A DNA stretch of 54,221 nucleotides, from NCBI GenBank assembly GCA_039029455.1, contig JBCCGE010000011.1:1-54221 (forward strand), read 5' to 3'. Source of the stretch: JBCCGE01 sp039029455. GTDB taxonomy: Bacteria; Pseudomonadota; Gammaproteobacteria; Arenicellales; Poriferihabitantaceae. The translations under genes and the position numbers were made by a program. The notes under the pieces are model-generated. The model was given only the letters and a program-made list of their open reading frames with translations, was not told the origin of the DNA and made no database searches. Position 1 is the stretch's first letter, and the number at the start of each line of letters is the position of its first letter. This document shows positions 44,566 to 52,565 of this stretch, one piece after another.

Positions 44566-46251
44566 GTGCGGCGAATAGTCAGCGCCGCACATCTTTTGCT
44601 TGGCTTGCTGCCCGCGATGGCAGTCGCCGACGCTGTGCTTTACCGAAACGCTAACATTATTACTCTGGATCGTGATCGCTCCACGGTCGGTGCATTCCTT
44701 GTCGACAATGGTCGTTTTATAGCGGTAGGCGTTGACGATGCGTCGCGAGCCGCTGACTCGATAGCCTACCGTGAAGTTGATCTGGAAGGTCTCACGGTGC
44801 TGCCTGGCTTTATTGACAGTCATAATCACGTTTTTGAGGGCGCGTCGGAGATTGGAGGCGATTGTTTGCTGTCACCGGATGACTTGATCATTGACCAGAA
44901 CGCCGAACTGTCGGATTGCGCGAGCCACACGAGGCCGGACGGGCGCTGGATCATCGGATACGGTCATCAGCTTGAAAACATCGATACCGGCGACACGTTA
45001 CTTACCCCAAGGGGTTTTCTGGATCAGTACTTTCCCGACAACCCCGTGATAATCATGGAGGAGTCATCGCATTCGATGCTGGTAAATTCCGCGGCGTTGA
45101 GCCAGTCCGGGATTGATGTCGACAGGGCAGATCCGCAGGGTGGTGTAATTGCTCGGGATTCGCAGGGAATCCCGAACGGCATACTTTTTGACAACGCGGG
45201 CGATATCGTTATGGAACTTGCCTGGAATCAGGTTCTCGATCGCGATCGCCTGAGTTACGACGGGCTGCTTGCCGGGATGTCTGCAGCCAGTCGTTTCGGT
45301 ATTACCACAATCGGCGACGGCCGACTCTACTGGCGCCGAGGCTGGTATGAGGTCTGGAAGGACGCTGAGCGAAAGGGCGATCTCACCGTGCGGGTGTCTC
45401 TGAGACCGTGGATTTATCCCCATGTACCGCTGGATCAACAGATTGATGCGGTGCGCCGATTCGCCAATGACGAAAGAAGCGATCTGCTGCCACTTTCTCA
45501 GGTTAAGCTTTATGTCGATGGTGTGATGCACTTTGGAACAGCGAAGATGCTGGAACCTTACAAGTGGAGTTGGCAGGAAAATCTGCCTTTCGGTCTCAAT
45601 TATGTATCCCCTCAGCAGTTGACCCAGCTGCTGCGTGAACTGGAGAAACTCGGTATCGGGGCGCACATTCATGCGGTAGGAGACGGTGGAGTTCGCGAAG
45701 CGCTTGATGCCATTTCAACACTTCGAGACGAAGACTCAACGGTGATTTACAGTCTGACTCATCTGGAGCTCATAGCTGATAGCGATATCTCGCGTTTTGC
45801 CGAGCTGGATGTTCATGCGGATTTTCAGGTTGGTGCAACCTACTTCGACCAAACCGCGTGGGCCGGTGACTATATCGGTTCTGATCGCGCACGGCGCATG
45901 TTCCCAATACGGCAGGTTTTTGAGTCCGGGGCAAACGTAACATTCAGCAGTGACTGGACTGTGAACGCGCTCAACCCTATGGTTGCGATTGCCAATTCGA
46001 TCAGGCTGCAGGCAGGCAAGGGGCTGCCGACCGTTTTGGATGCACTGGAAGCTGCGACAATCAATGGAGCCCGAGCGCTTGGGATTCAGCGGGAGACCGG
46101 TTCAATTGAAACGGGAAAGTCTGCCGACTTTGTTGTACTGGATATTGATCCGTTAACTGCAGACCCTGATGAGATCGAATTTGCCAGGCCGATTATGACG
46201 GTGCTGCAAGGTGAAGTGGTCTATCAGGACGGTGGTCGAACATTGCAGTAA
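44566..46251 (+). CDS. Exported amidohydrolase (YtcJ/amidohydrolase-3 family)
   Basis: A 561-residue metal-dependent hydrolase with a signal peptide (VRRIVSAAHLLLGLLPAMAVAD); the start is a GTG that follows an out-of-frame ATG by two bases. Metal ligands are visible in LPGFIDSHNHVFEGA, in the GAHIHAVGDGG motif and in FSSDWTVNALNP; KLYVDGVMHFGT may hold the bridging position. The C-terminal ALGIQRETGSIETGKSADFVVLD is the conserved end of the family. Substrate unknown; family members cleave C-N bonds of small amides or ring compounds. The location is probably periplasmic. Confidence 0.88.
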   Translation: MRRIVSAAHLLLGLLPAMAVADAVLYRNANIITLDRDRSTVGAFLVDNGRFIAVGVDDASRAADSIAYREVDLEGLTVLPGFIDSHNHVFEGASEIGGDCLLSPDDLIIDQNAELSDCASHTRPDGRWIIGYGHQLENIDTGDTLLTPRGFLDQYFPDNPVIIMEESSHSMLVNSAALSQSGIDVDRADPQGGVIARDSQGIPNGILFDNAGDIVMELAWNQVLDRDRLSYDGLLAGMSAASRFGITTIGDGRLYWRRGWYEVWKDAERKGDLTVRVSLRPWIYPHVPLDQQIDAVRRFANDERSDLLPLSQVKLYVDGVMHFGTAKMLEPYKWSWQENLPFGLNYVSPQQLTQLLRELEKLGIGAHIHAVGDGGVREALDAISTLRDEDSTVIYSLTHLELIADSDISRFAELDVHADFQVGATYFDQTAWAGDYIGSDRARRMFPIRQVFESGANVTFSSDWTVNALNPMVAIANSIRLQAGKGLPTVLDALEAATINGARALGIQRETGSIETGKSADFVVLDIDPLTADPDEIEFARPIMTVLQGEVVYQDGGRTLQ

Positions 46252-46267
46252 ATTGAATTCACGGCCA

Positions 46268-46807
46268 ATGCGTAACCCCCAAAAATCTGTCGAAATTGTT
46301 GTCACTATAACGTTGTCAATTGCGATATGGCCAATCGCATTCAATCTGGGTGTTTACGGTACTGTGCTGTACCCGCATCTGTTTACAATACTGTCAGCAT
46401 CGATCGCCCTGATTCTGGCACGATGGTTGTTTCGATTGAAACGGTCAGAACAGGCTTTGCGGGGCGTTTTGCCCGTGGTTCTCCTGGCGCTGCCGTCTGT
46501 CTGGCTGCTTGTCGAAATTTTATTGCATCGTTCTTCAGGCTCCGGTGTAGAGGTATTGCGGTGGAGCTTAGCGGTTGCGACGGGTTTGCTCTCATTACCG
46601 TATCTTGCCTACTGCATCGCACTGTATCTCGTTCCGGGCATAGATGAGATTGGCAATCAGCGAAATAGGGTGAAAATCGTCGCTATTGTTTTGGTTATTG
46701 CTGTGATTGCGTACTGTAGTGGGTATTACCACCACTATGTTCTAAGCTGCCAGGATTTTGAGGTTGCCGGTTCTATGGTTCCACAGAACTGCTGGTATGC
46801 GGACTAA
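46268..46807 (+). CDS. Small polytopic membrane protein, unknown function
   Basis: About 179 residues from the ATG at 46268, 16 bases after the amidohydrolase stop, so it is probably co-transcribed. An ATG at 46211 would overlap that gene. Four or five hydrophobic segments (IVVTITLSIAIWPIAFNLGV, LFTILSASIALILARWLF, GVLPVVLLALPSVWLLVEIL, IVAIVLVIAVIAYCSGYY) and a short periplasmic end with two cysteines (LSCQDF, QNCWYAD). No family recognised. Confidence 0.65.
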   Translation: MRNPQKSVEIVVTITLSIAIWPIAFNLGVYGTVLYPHLFTILSASIALILARWLFRLKRSEQALRGVLPVVLLALPSVWLLVEILLHRSSGSGVEVLRWSLAVATGLLSLPYLAYCIALYLVPGIDEIGNQRNRVKIVAIVLVIAVIAYCSGYYHHYVLSCQDFEVAGSMVPQNCWYAD

Positions 46808-46886
46808 CAATGATTACTCACTTTTGCCCGCACAGCCGCAGTCAGTAGTTTCCCTCGTACTTAAACCGATGAAAAACCGATTGAAC

Positions 46887-47282
46887 TTAGCTCGAGGAGC
46901 TCAGGTGTTCGACGATGTCGACGACAAAGTCAGCCGGATCTCGAATTAAAAAATGGCGCTGTCCCCATGACTCCTCAGTTAAACCAAGTTCGACCTTTAG
47001 CTCCATTTTTTGTGCCAAGCGCCATGCACTTTGGGCATCTTCCACTTCAAAAGAGATAACGTGGCCAGCGGCATTCACGGATTGGTGAAGAATTTCAGGT
47101 TGTGAGGGGTGTTCAGGACACATAAACGCCAGCTGGTTTCCGGTGGCGGGATTTACCATATGAAGGTAGAAGCTCTCCTCGTAAAAAACAGACGCCAGAC
47201 CAAACGTTTGTTCGTAAAATTTTTTCTGATCGGCGAGATTGGGTGTGACGTAAATTGGAAAAGAGGCGATTGTCTGAATCAT
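46887..47282 (-). CDS. VOC (glyoxalase/bleomycin-resistance) family protein
   Basis: A 131-residue cytoplasmic protein with two beta-alpha-beta-beta-beta modules. The first has FPIYVTPNLADQKKFYEQTFGL and FYEESFYLHMVN; the second GHVISFEVEDAQSAWRLAQK and GQRHFLIRDPADFVVDIVEH, where the last Glu and the His residues could be metal ligands. Function within the superfamily is open. It lies 43 bases downstream of the AraC-type regulator gene on the same strand and may be its target or partner. Confidence 0.85.
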   Translation of the reverse strand: MIQTIASFPIYVTPNLADQKKFYEQTFGLASVFYEESFYLHMVNPATGNQLAFMCPEHPSQPEILHQSVNAAGHVISFEVEDAQSAWRLAQKMELKVELGLTEESWGQRHFLIRDPADFVVDIVEHLSSSS

Positions 47283-47325
47283 GATTTGACTCCGTTTTTA
47301 ACGAAGCTTCATCATAGGAGTTGAG

Positions 47326-48126
47326 TTATTCGGAAGAATTGTATATTTCGGCCATCTTTTTCAATTGTCCCGGAGTCAGTCCGGTAAGACGTTTGAATTC
47401 CCGGATAAGATGGGCGTCGTCATAAAAACCATCGATGCGCTGTGTTTGCTCGGGGGAGCAGAATTGGCTGAGAACCTGCTGTAACCGCGTAACCCGGTGC
47501 AGCTTTTTTGGCGACAACCCCAGGGCGCTCTCTGACAGCCTGCGCAATTGCCTTTCGCTGACATTTAGCTGTCGGGAAATTGTGCGCAGACTTTCGGGCT
47601 CCAGACTGTTGATAAATCGGTCAAATATTTTCTCAGCGGTTTCAGAGTCACCGGATTTCGTGTGGCTGAGAAAATGCTGATCCAGCGTGCTTCGTATCGC
47701 GTCATCTCCGCGGCATTTGGATACCTGTTTCAAGAGTCCTGTTAGCGCAAAAGCGTCCGTCGTTTCCTTGCCGGGTTGCAAACATTCCATTTCATCAATT
47801 GATAAGGAAAAATGCCAGCTCAACCGTTCTGTTCTCATACAAACACCCACATAGCATATCGGCCCGCTTAGCGGGATTTCAAAACGATCGGTTACTGGCA
47901 GGTAGATGGCGGAGAAGTCTTCGATGTCGGGCGACAAAACGAGATCGGTGGCTCCATCCGGAATCACCGGCAGCGACATCGAGCCAGGAGGTATATGCAG
48001 AATCCAGTAGTAATACAGGTTTTTGCGGAGCGCTTCGCAAACCGGCAGAAGTCTGCACTGGGCACCGTACTGATTGAGCTGATACAGCTGAATCGGTTGA
48101 TAGTCAGTAGAAGACGTACCGAACAC
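47326..48126 (-). CDS. AraC-family transcription regulator
   Basis: A 266-residue regulator. The N-terminal 140 residues are a beta-barrel sensing domain (LHIPPGSMSLPVIPDGATDL is typical of DUF6597-type sensors); residues 165-260 hold the two helix-turn-helix units (SLRTISRQLNVSERQLRRLS and IDGFYDDAHLIREFKRLTG). The start is a GTG with GGAAG about seven bases upstream. It is 17 bases after lptG, so it may be read through from the lptFG operon, and is followed by the VOC gene. Confidence 0.88.
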   Translation of the reverse strand: MFGTSSTDYQPIQLYQLNQYGAQCRLLPVCEALRKNLYYYWILHIPPGSMSLPVIPDGATDLVLSPDIEDFSAIYLPVTDRFEIPLSGPICYVGVCMRTERLSWHFSLSIDEMECLQPGKETTDAFALTGLLKQVSKCRGDDAIRSTLDQHFLSHTKSGDSETAEKIFDRFINSLEPESLRTISRQLNVSERQLRRLSESALGLSPKKLHRVTRLQQVLSQFCSPEQTQRIDGFYDDAHLIREFKRLTGLTPGQLKKMAEIYNSSE

Positions 48127-48143
48127 GACATTCTTCCGGAGTG

Positions 48144-49211
48144 CTATTCGATCCTTTGCATCATGTACAGCGCAAGGAACAAAAATGCAATTACAGGGAG
48201 TGTGGCACCGACAAACGGAGACAACCCATTGGCAAGCACAATGTATCCAAACCCTTTGTTGGCCACATAAAAACCGAGTCCGAGCATGATGCCGGTAAAC
48301 AGACTTCTCCCCAGATTTCCGGATCTCAGATTGGTGAAGACGAAAGGTATTGCCAGTACGACCATAACAACTGTCGAGAGTGGCAACATCAATTTATTCC
48401 AGAATGCCAGTTCATAAGGATCCGTCTGCTGCTGGTTTTCTCTAAGATGCTGTATGTACCGGCTTAATTGCCAGAAGGAAAGCTGGTCTGGCTTGATCAA
48501 AAAGACAGAGAGAATCTGAGGAGTCACTCGGGACTGCCAGGTTGCTGCTGGAATTTGTACGGTATCGGCCTGCCCCTCCTCATCAATAAGGGTCTGGTTA
48601 ACGTTGTTGATGATCCACGAACCGGACTGAAAAACACCGTCCTCCGCAGCCACAAGTGATCGAAGATTTCTGGCGCCGTCGAATTCGAAGACTTTTACTC
48701 TGAGAAGAGTCAGATCGGGTAACACTTCACCGACGTTCACGAACGTATCGGTGTCACGCATCCACAATCCAAAATTTGTTTGCTGTTTGATGTCCTGTTG
48801 CAGCGCTTCAGCCCGCCCGCGCTGAGCTTTAGTCTCGGTAAATGGAGATACCAGTTCACCCACAACGACCGCAGCAATTACAAAAAGCCCACCCATCTTC
48901 AGAGCTGCAGTTGTAATCTGAACCATTGACACACCGCTGGCTCGCATCACAATCAGTTCAGAATCGTTCGCCAGCAGCGAAAGACCCACCATGGTACCCA
49001 AAAGCGCGGCCATTGGGAAAATATCGTAGATTGTTCTCGGGATAGTGAGAGTGATGTAGCTTAGAACACTAAAGATGTTGTAGTTTCCCTTGCCGAGGTC
49101 TCCAAGCTGATCGAGAAAATTGACGAAGGTGAACAGTGCCAGCAGCACCATCATTACAATCAGTGTGTACTGAAGTATGATGCGTCCCAGATACCGGTTC
49201 AGTATTGTCAT
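48144..49211 (-). CDS. lptG: LPS export permease LptG
   Basis: Inner-membrane subunit of the LptB2FGC extractor that lifts LPS out of the membrane. It is 355 residues: six membrane segments in two groups of three, with a periplasmic beta-jellyroll between them (about residues 135-260). Conserved parts are NRYLGRIILQYTLIVMM, SELIVMRASGVSM (coupling helix contacting LptB) and the C-terminal SPFVGATLPVIAFL. It starts five bases after lptF. Confidence 0.96.
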   Translation of the reverse strand: MTILNRYLGRIILQYTLIVMMVLLALFTFVNFLDQLGDLGKGNYNIFSVLSYITLTIPRTIYDIFPMAALLGTMVGLSLLANDSELIVMRASGVSMVQITTAALKMGGLFVIAAVVVGELVSPFTETKAQRGRAEALQQDIKQQTNFGLWMRDTDTFVNVGEVLPDLTLLRVKVFEFDGARNLRSLVAAEDGVFQSGSWIINNVNQTLIDEEGQADTVQIPAATWQSRVTPQILSVFLIKPDQLSFWQLSRYIQHLRENQQQTDPYELAFWNKLMLPLSTVVMVVLAIPFVFTNLRSGNLGRSLFTGIMLGLGFYVANKGFGYIVLANGLSPFVGATLPVIAFLFLALYMMQRIE

Positions 49212-49216
49212 AACGG

Positions 49217-50299
49217 CTACGCGGACAGACCTGGAATCAGTCGTTTATTCTGGCAGCGTCGCCTGAACAGGAAAACCGCCAGCGCCAGAAATACGACATG
49301 AATCAGCCACAACGTGAGATGCGGATTGGCCGCACCACGTCGAATCAGTGCAACCCCGAAGCCCAGAAGATTGGAGTAGGCAAAATACATCAGCAGTGCA
49401 GTCATCATTCCCGGAAACCGGTTTTTCCGATAGGTTATCGATGAAAAGGCGAGCGCGAAAATCATCAAAACCAGCAGCATGACCACTTTTGATACGCGCC
49501 AGTGGAATTCACCAATGGATGTTCGATGGTCGTCCTGCAACAACTGGGTCGTGGGTCTCGCTTTCACAGGCAGCTGATAGTCCGCTCTTGCGCGCTGCTG
49601 CAGACGAAAGGCGTAGGTTTCAAAATCCATGACTCCGTACTCGGTTTGTCCTGCCTGGCCGCGGTACTGGGTGCCGTTTTTTAGGACGAGAAAGTCGTCG
49701 TTGGTCACCTCATCAACGGTTTTAAATCCGCTGTTTGCGACCACAACACCTTCATCCGAACCGCCGTTGTAGACGAATATGTCTCTAAACGTGTCGGACT
49801 CGGGATCATAGCTCTCGACGAAATAAACACCGGAACCGTCACGAGTTTCTGTGAATACACCAGGGGTGACTCCTGTGACATCTGTTCGATTGCGAAACTG
49901 ATGCTCGATCGCTCGAGACACCTCTGCTGAGAGCGGCGACAGATACAGAGAGAAGATTGCAACCATTGAGCCGATTACAGCAAAGAGAATTAGCACAGGA
50001 CGCAGAAACCGGCTAATGCCGATCCCACAGGCGCTGATCACAATGAGTTCGTTATCGCGGATCCAGCGTCCCATCACAAGCAGTGTCGACACATAGAGAA
50101 CCAGTGGCACCAGAATATCCAGATAGGTAATCATTTTCAGCATCAGGAGCAGCAACACGCTATTCATCGGAATATCTCCTTCAGCGGCCTGACGCAGGAA
50201 TCCAACCAGTCGTGTGACCAGAAATATCGAGAACAGTATGGTTGCAACCGCCGCGCAGGTCTGCAAAACCTCTTTAATGAAAGCGCGGTGAATGATCAT
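49217..50299 (-). CDS. lptF: LPS export permease LptF
   Basis: Partner of LptG, 360 residues from the ATG at 50299, which gives the family start MIIHRAFIKEVLQT; an in-frame GTG at 50365 would add 22 polar residues. Conserved features are GDIPMNSVLLLLMLKM, the LptB-coupling NELIVISACGIGISRF, the periplasmic jellyroll with GVFTETRDGSGVYFVES, and the three C-terminal helices. The divergent arrangement with pepA is common in gammaproteobacteria. Confidence 0.95.
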   Translation of the reverse strand: MIIHRAFIKEVLQTCAAVATILFSIFLVTRLVGFLRQAAEGDIPMNSVLLLLMLKMITYLDILVPLVLYVSTLLVMGRWIRDNELIVISACGIGISRFLRPVLILFAVIGSMVAIFSLYLSPLSAEVSRAIEHQFRNRTDVTGVTPGVFTETRDGSGVYFVESYDPESDTFRDIFVYNGGSDEGVVVANSGFKTVDEVTNDDFLVLKNGTQYRGQAGQTEYGVMDFETYAFRLQQRARADYQLPVKARPTTQLLQDDHRTSIGEFHWRVSKVVMLLVLMIFALAFSSITYRKNRFPGMMTALLMYFAYSNLLGFGVALIRRGAANPHLTLWLIHVVFLALAVFLFRRRCQNKRLIPGLSA

Positions 50300-50395
50300 G
50301 TACTTGGAGGTATAAGGAATTGTTTCGGGTTGTCGGACCGGGTCCTCATTCTGAACAGCTTTCACTGATCCGATGAGATGGAAATGGGGTTGCCC

Positions 50396-50404
50396 TGTTA
50401 TACT
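50396..50404 (+). promoter_or_regulatory. Possible extended -10 promoter of pepA
   Basis: TGTTATACT fits TGnTATAAT with one mismatch. No good -35 box is present. It lies about 130 bases before the pepA start in the divergent lptF-pepA intergenic region. Confidence 0.35.
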
Positions 50405-50534
50405 TGTATTAACGGCAGTCGAGGTGAGCTCGAACCATTTACTGGTATTTTAATCTGCTTATCGATTTCAACCAAATCTTGCGAACATTGCGGTAACTTA
50501 ATCTTTACCCATCAGATCAGCCAAGAGGTAAATT

Positions 50535-52016
50535 GTGGACTTCAGCATCAAGACCAGCGACCCCGCTAAATCAACCAGCCCCTGTCTTGTTATCGGCGCA
50601 TTTCAGGGTTCGAAGCCTAAACTGGATCCGGTCGGGCAGCGGCTTGACCGATTATCCCGACGCGGCATTTCAGCGATTCTGAAACGCGGCGATCTGAGCG
50701 GAAAACCCGGAAGCAGTCTGATGCTGCACGACGTCTCGGGTCTGAAATCGATGCGGGTGCTTATCGTCGGTCTTGGTTCGTCCCGGAGCTACGATCTGGG
50801 TGCCCTGCGGAAAGCCTCAGCGGAAGCGGCCAGACAGCTCAAATCAGCGGGCGTAAAGTCGGCAGATGTTACGCTGGCTGCGACCACCATGCGCGGCGCT
50901 GAAGTCGGTCGCAGGATTCGCGCAGTTATTGAGTCGATGCAGGCCAGTTTGTATCACTTTGATGAAACCAAGAGCGGCCGCAAAGCTGTCCGATCTCTTC
51001 GAAAAGTCAGCCTCATGGTGGCAAGAAACGAACTGGCGGCGTCGAGAAAAGGACTGACGGAGGGATCTGCGATTGCAAATGGTGTCGATCTGGCGCGCAC
51101 TCTGGGCAATCTGCCTGGGAATATCTGCACACCGTCGTATCTGGCACGGCGGGCAAAGTCGATGCAAAAAACCCATGGGTTGAAGGTGTCGGTGTTGAGC
51201 GAAGCCGATATGAAAAAGAAGAAAATGGGTTCGCTACTATCCGTGTCACGAGGAAGTCGTGAGCCCGCAAAGCTGATTGTGATGGAACACAAAGGCGGCG
51301 AACGATCTGAGCGTCCTGTCGTCCTGGTTGGTAAGGGGCTGACCTTTGATGCCGGTGGAATCTCGATCAAACCCGCGGCCGCTATGGACGAGATGAAATA
51401 TGACATGTGTGGCGGTGCCAGCGTGTTTGGCGCCATGCTGGCCGTAGCGGAAATGGATTTGCCGATGAATGTGGTCGGTATTGTACCGGCCAGTGAAAAC
51501 CTGCCCGATGGCGCAGCAAACAAGCCGGGCGATATTGTGACCGCAATGAACGGCACAACCATAGAAATACTCAATACCGATGCCGAAGGGCGTCTTATTC
51601 TTTGCGACTCACTCACCTATGCCGAGCGCTACAAACCGGCTGCTGTTGTCGATATTGCGACGTTGACCGGCGCCTGCGTCATCGCGCTTGGAAATCATGC
51701 GAGTGGACTGTTCAGCAACAGCGACAAGCTGGCGAAAGCACTGCTAAAGGCGGGTGAGGATGCGGGTGATCGCGCATGGCAAATGCCGATCTGGGATGAG
51801 TACACCCGCCAGCTGCAAAGTAATTTTGCTGATCTGGCGAATATTGGCGGGCGCAACGCAGGGGCGGTGACGGCAGCATGTTTCCTAAAACATTTTGCGG
51901 AGAATTTTGACTGGGCTCATCTGGACATTGCAGGCACCGCGTGGCTTGGGGGTGCGTCCAAAGGGGCTACGGGTCGACCGGTTCCACTTTTGGTGGAGTT
52001 TCTGCTGAATCGATAA
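50535..52016 (+). CDS. pepA: Leucyl aminopeptidase (M17 family)
   Basis: Cytoplasmic di-metal aminopeptidase, 493 residues, removing N-terminal residues from peptides; in E. coli PepA also binds DNA (carAB control and plasmid dimer resolution). The catalytic domain carries GKGLTFDAGGISIKPAAAMD, MKYDMCGGASV, the family signature NTDAEGRLIL and LTGACVIALG. The start is a GTG with AGAGG at good distance. It is followed 16 bases after the stop by holC. Confidence 0.96.
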   Translation: MDFSIKTSDPAKSTSPCLVIGAFQGSKPKLDPVGQRLDRLSRRGISAILKRGDLSGKPGSSLMLHDVSGLKSMRVLIVGLGSSRSYDLGALRKASAEAARQLKSAGVKSADVTLAATTMRGAEVGRRIRAVIESMQASLYHFDETKSGRKAVRSLRKVSLMVARNELAASRKGLTEGSAIANGVDLARTLGNLPGNICTPSYLARRAKSMQKTHGLKVSVLSEADMKKKKMGSLLSVSRGSREPAKLIVMEHKGGERSERPVVLVGKGLTFDAGGISIKPAAAMDEMKYDMCGGASVFGAMLAVAEMDLPMNVVGIVPASENLPDGAANKPGDIVTAMNGTTIEILNTDAEGRLILCDSLTYAERYKPAAVVDIATLTGACVIALGNHASGLFSNSDKLAKALLKAGEDAGDRAWQMPIWDEYTRQLQSNFADLANIGGRNAGAVTAACFLKHFAENFDWAHLDIAGTAWLGGASKGATGRPVPLLVEFLLNR

Positions 52017-52032
52017 ACTGCTCCTAAGCGGT

Positions 52033-52476
52033 ATGCAGTCGCCCAGGGTAGATTTTTACCTGCTCGAGTCTTCAAATGGTCGGGCTAAGGATATGCTTGC
52101 CTGCAGACTGGCCACCAAAGCGTTTGCCTCCGATATGAAGGTTTACATTCGAGTATCTGAAACCAGTGATGCGCAGCGCATGGATGAATTGTTATGGACC
52201 TTTAAGCAAAACAGTTTTCTGCCTCATGCAATCGCCCATGCGGACAACAACGCGGATCAATACCCGATTCAGATTGGTACTGATACTGAACCGCCAGCGG
52301 GCTGCGATGATTTCTTGATTCAAATGAGCGGCCACAACAATTCAGCGGCAAGTCAGTTTAATCGCATCGCTGAACTGGTGGGTCCGGGGGATGCGGAAAA
52401 ACAGGCCGGACGGGAACGGTTTCGGTATTATCGTCAGCACGGTATCGAACCCGATACCCATCAGGTGACGCTCTGA
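52033..52476 (+). CDS. holC: DNA polymerase III chi subunit
   Basis: A 147-residue subunit of the clamp loader that links it to single-strand-binding protein. Recognised by VDFYLLESSNGRAKDMLACR, the MDELLWTFKQNSFLPHAIA stretch (W and F pockets) and the C-terminal GRERFRYYRQHGIEPDTHQV. Its place between pepA and valS is the standard gammaproteobacterial order. Confidence 0.93.
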   Translation: MQSPRVDFYLLESSNGRAKDMLACRLATKAFASDMKVYIRVSETSDAQRMDELLWTFKQNSFLPHAIAHADNNADQYPIQIGTDTEPPAGCDDFLIQMSGHNNSAASQFNRIAELVGPGDAEKQAGRERFRYYRQHGIEPDTHQVTL

Positions 52477-52520
52477 TCCTCTATTCACCTGTTGCTCTCG
52501 TAGCGTTGCGCCAACGGCCT

Positions 52521-52529
52521 TGGTACTAT
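52521..52529 (+). promoter_or_regulatory. Possible extended -10 promoter of valS
   Basis: TGGTACTAT resembles TGnTATAAT, located so that transcription would start about 30 bases before the valS ATG. No -35 box at the usual distance. Weak evidence; valS may simply be read from holC. Confidence 0.3.
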
Positions 52530-52565
52530 TGGCGCCCCGCAAAAGCGCTTCAATTAAACCCCTAA

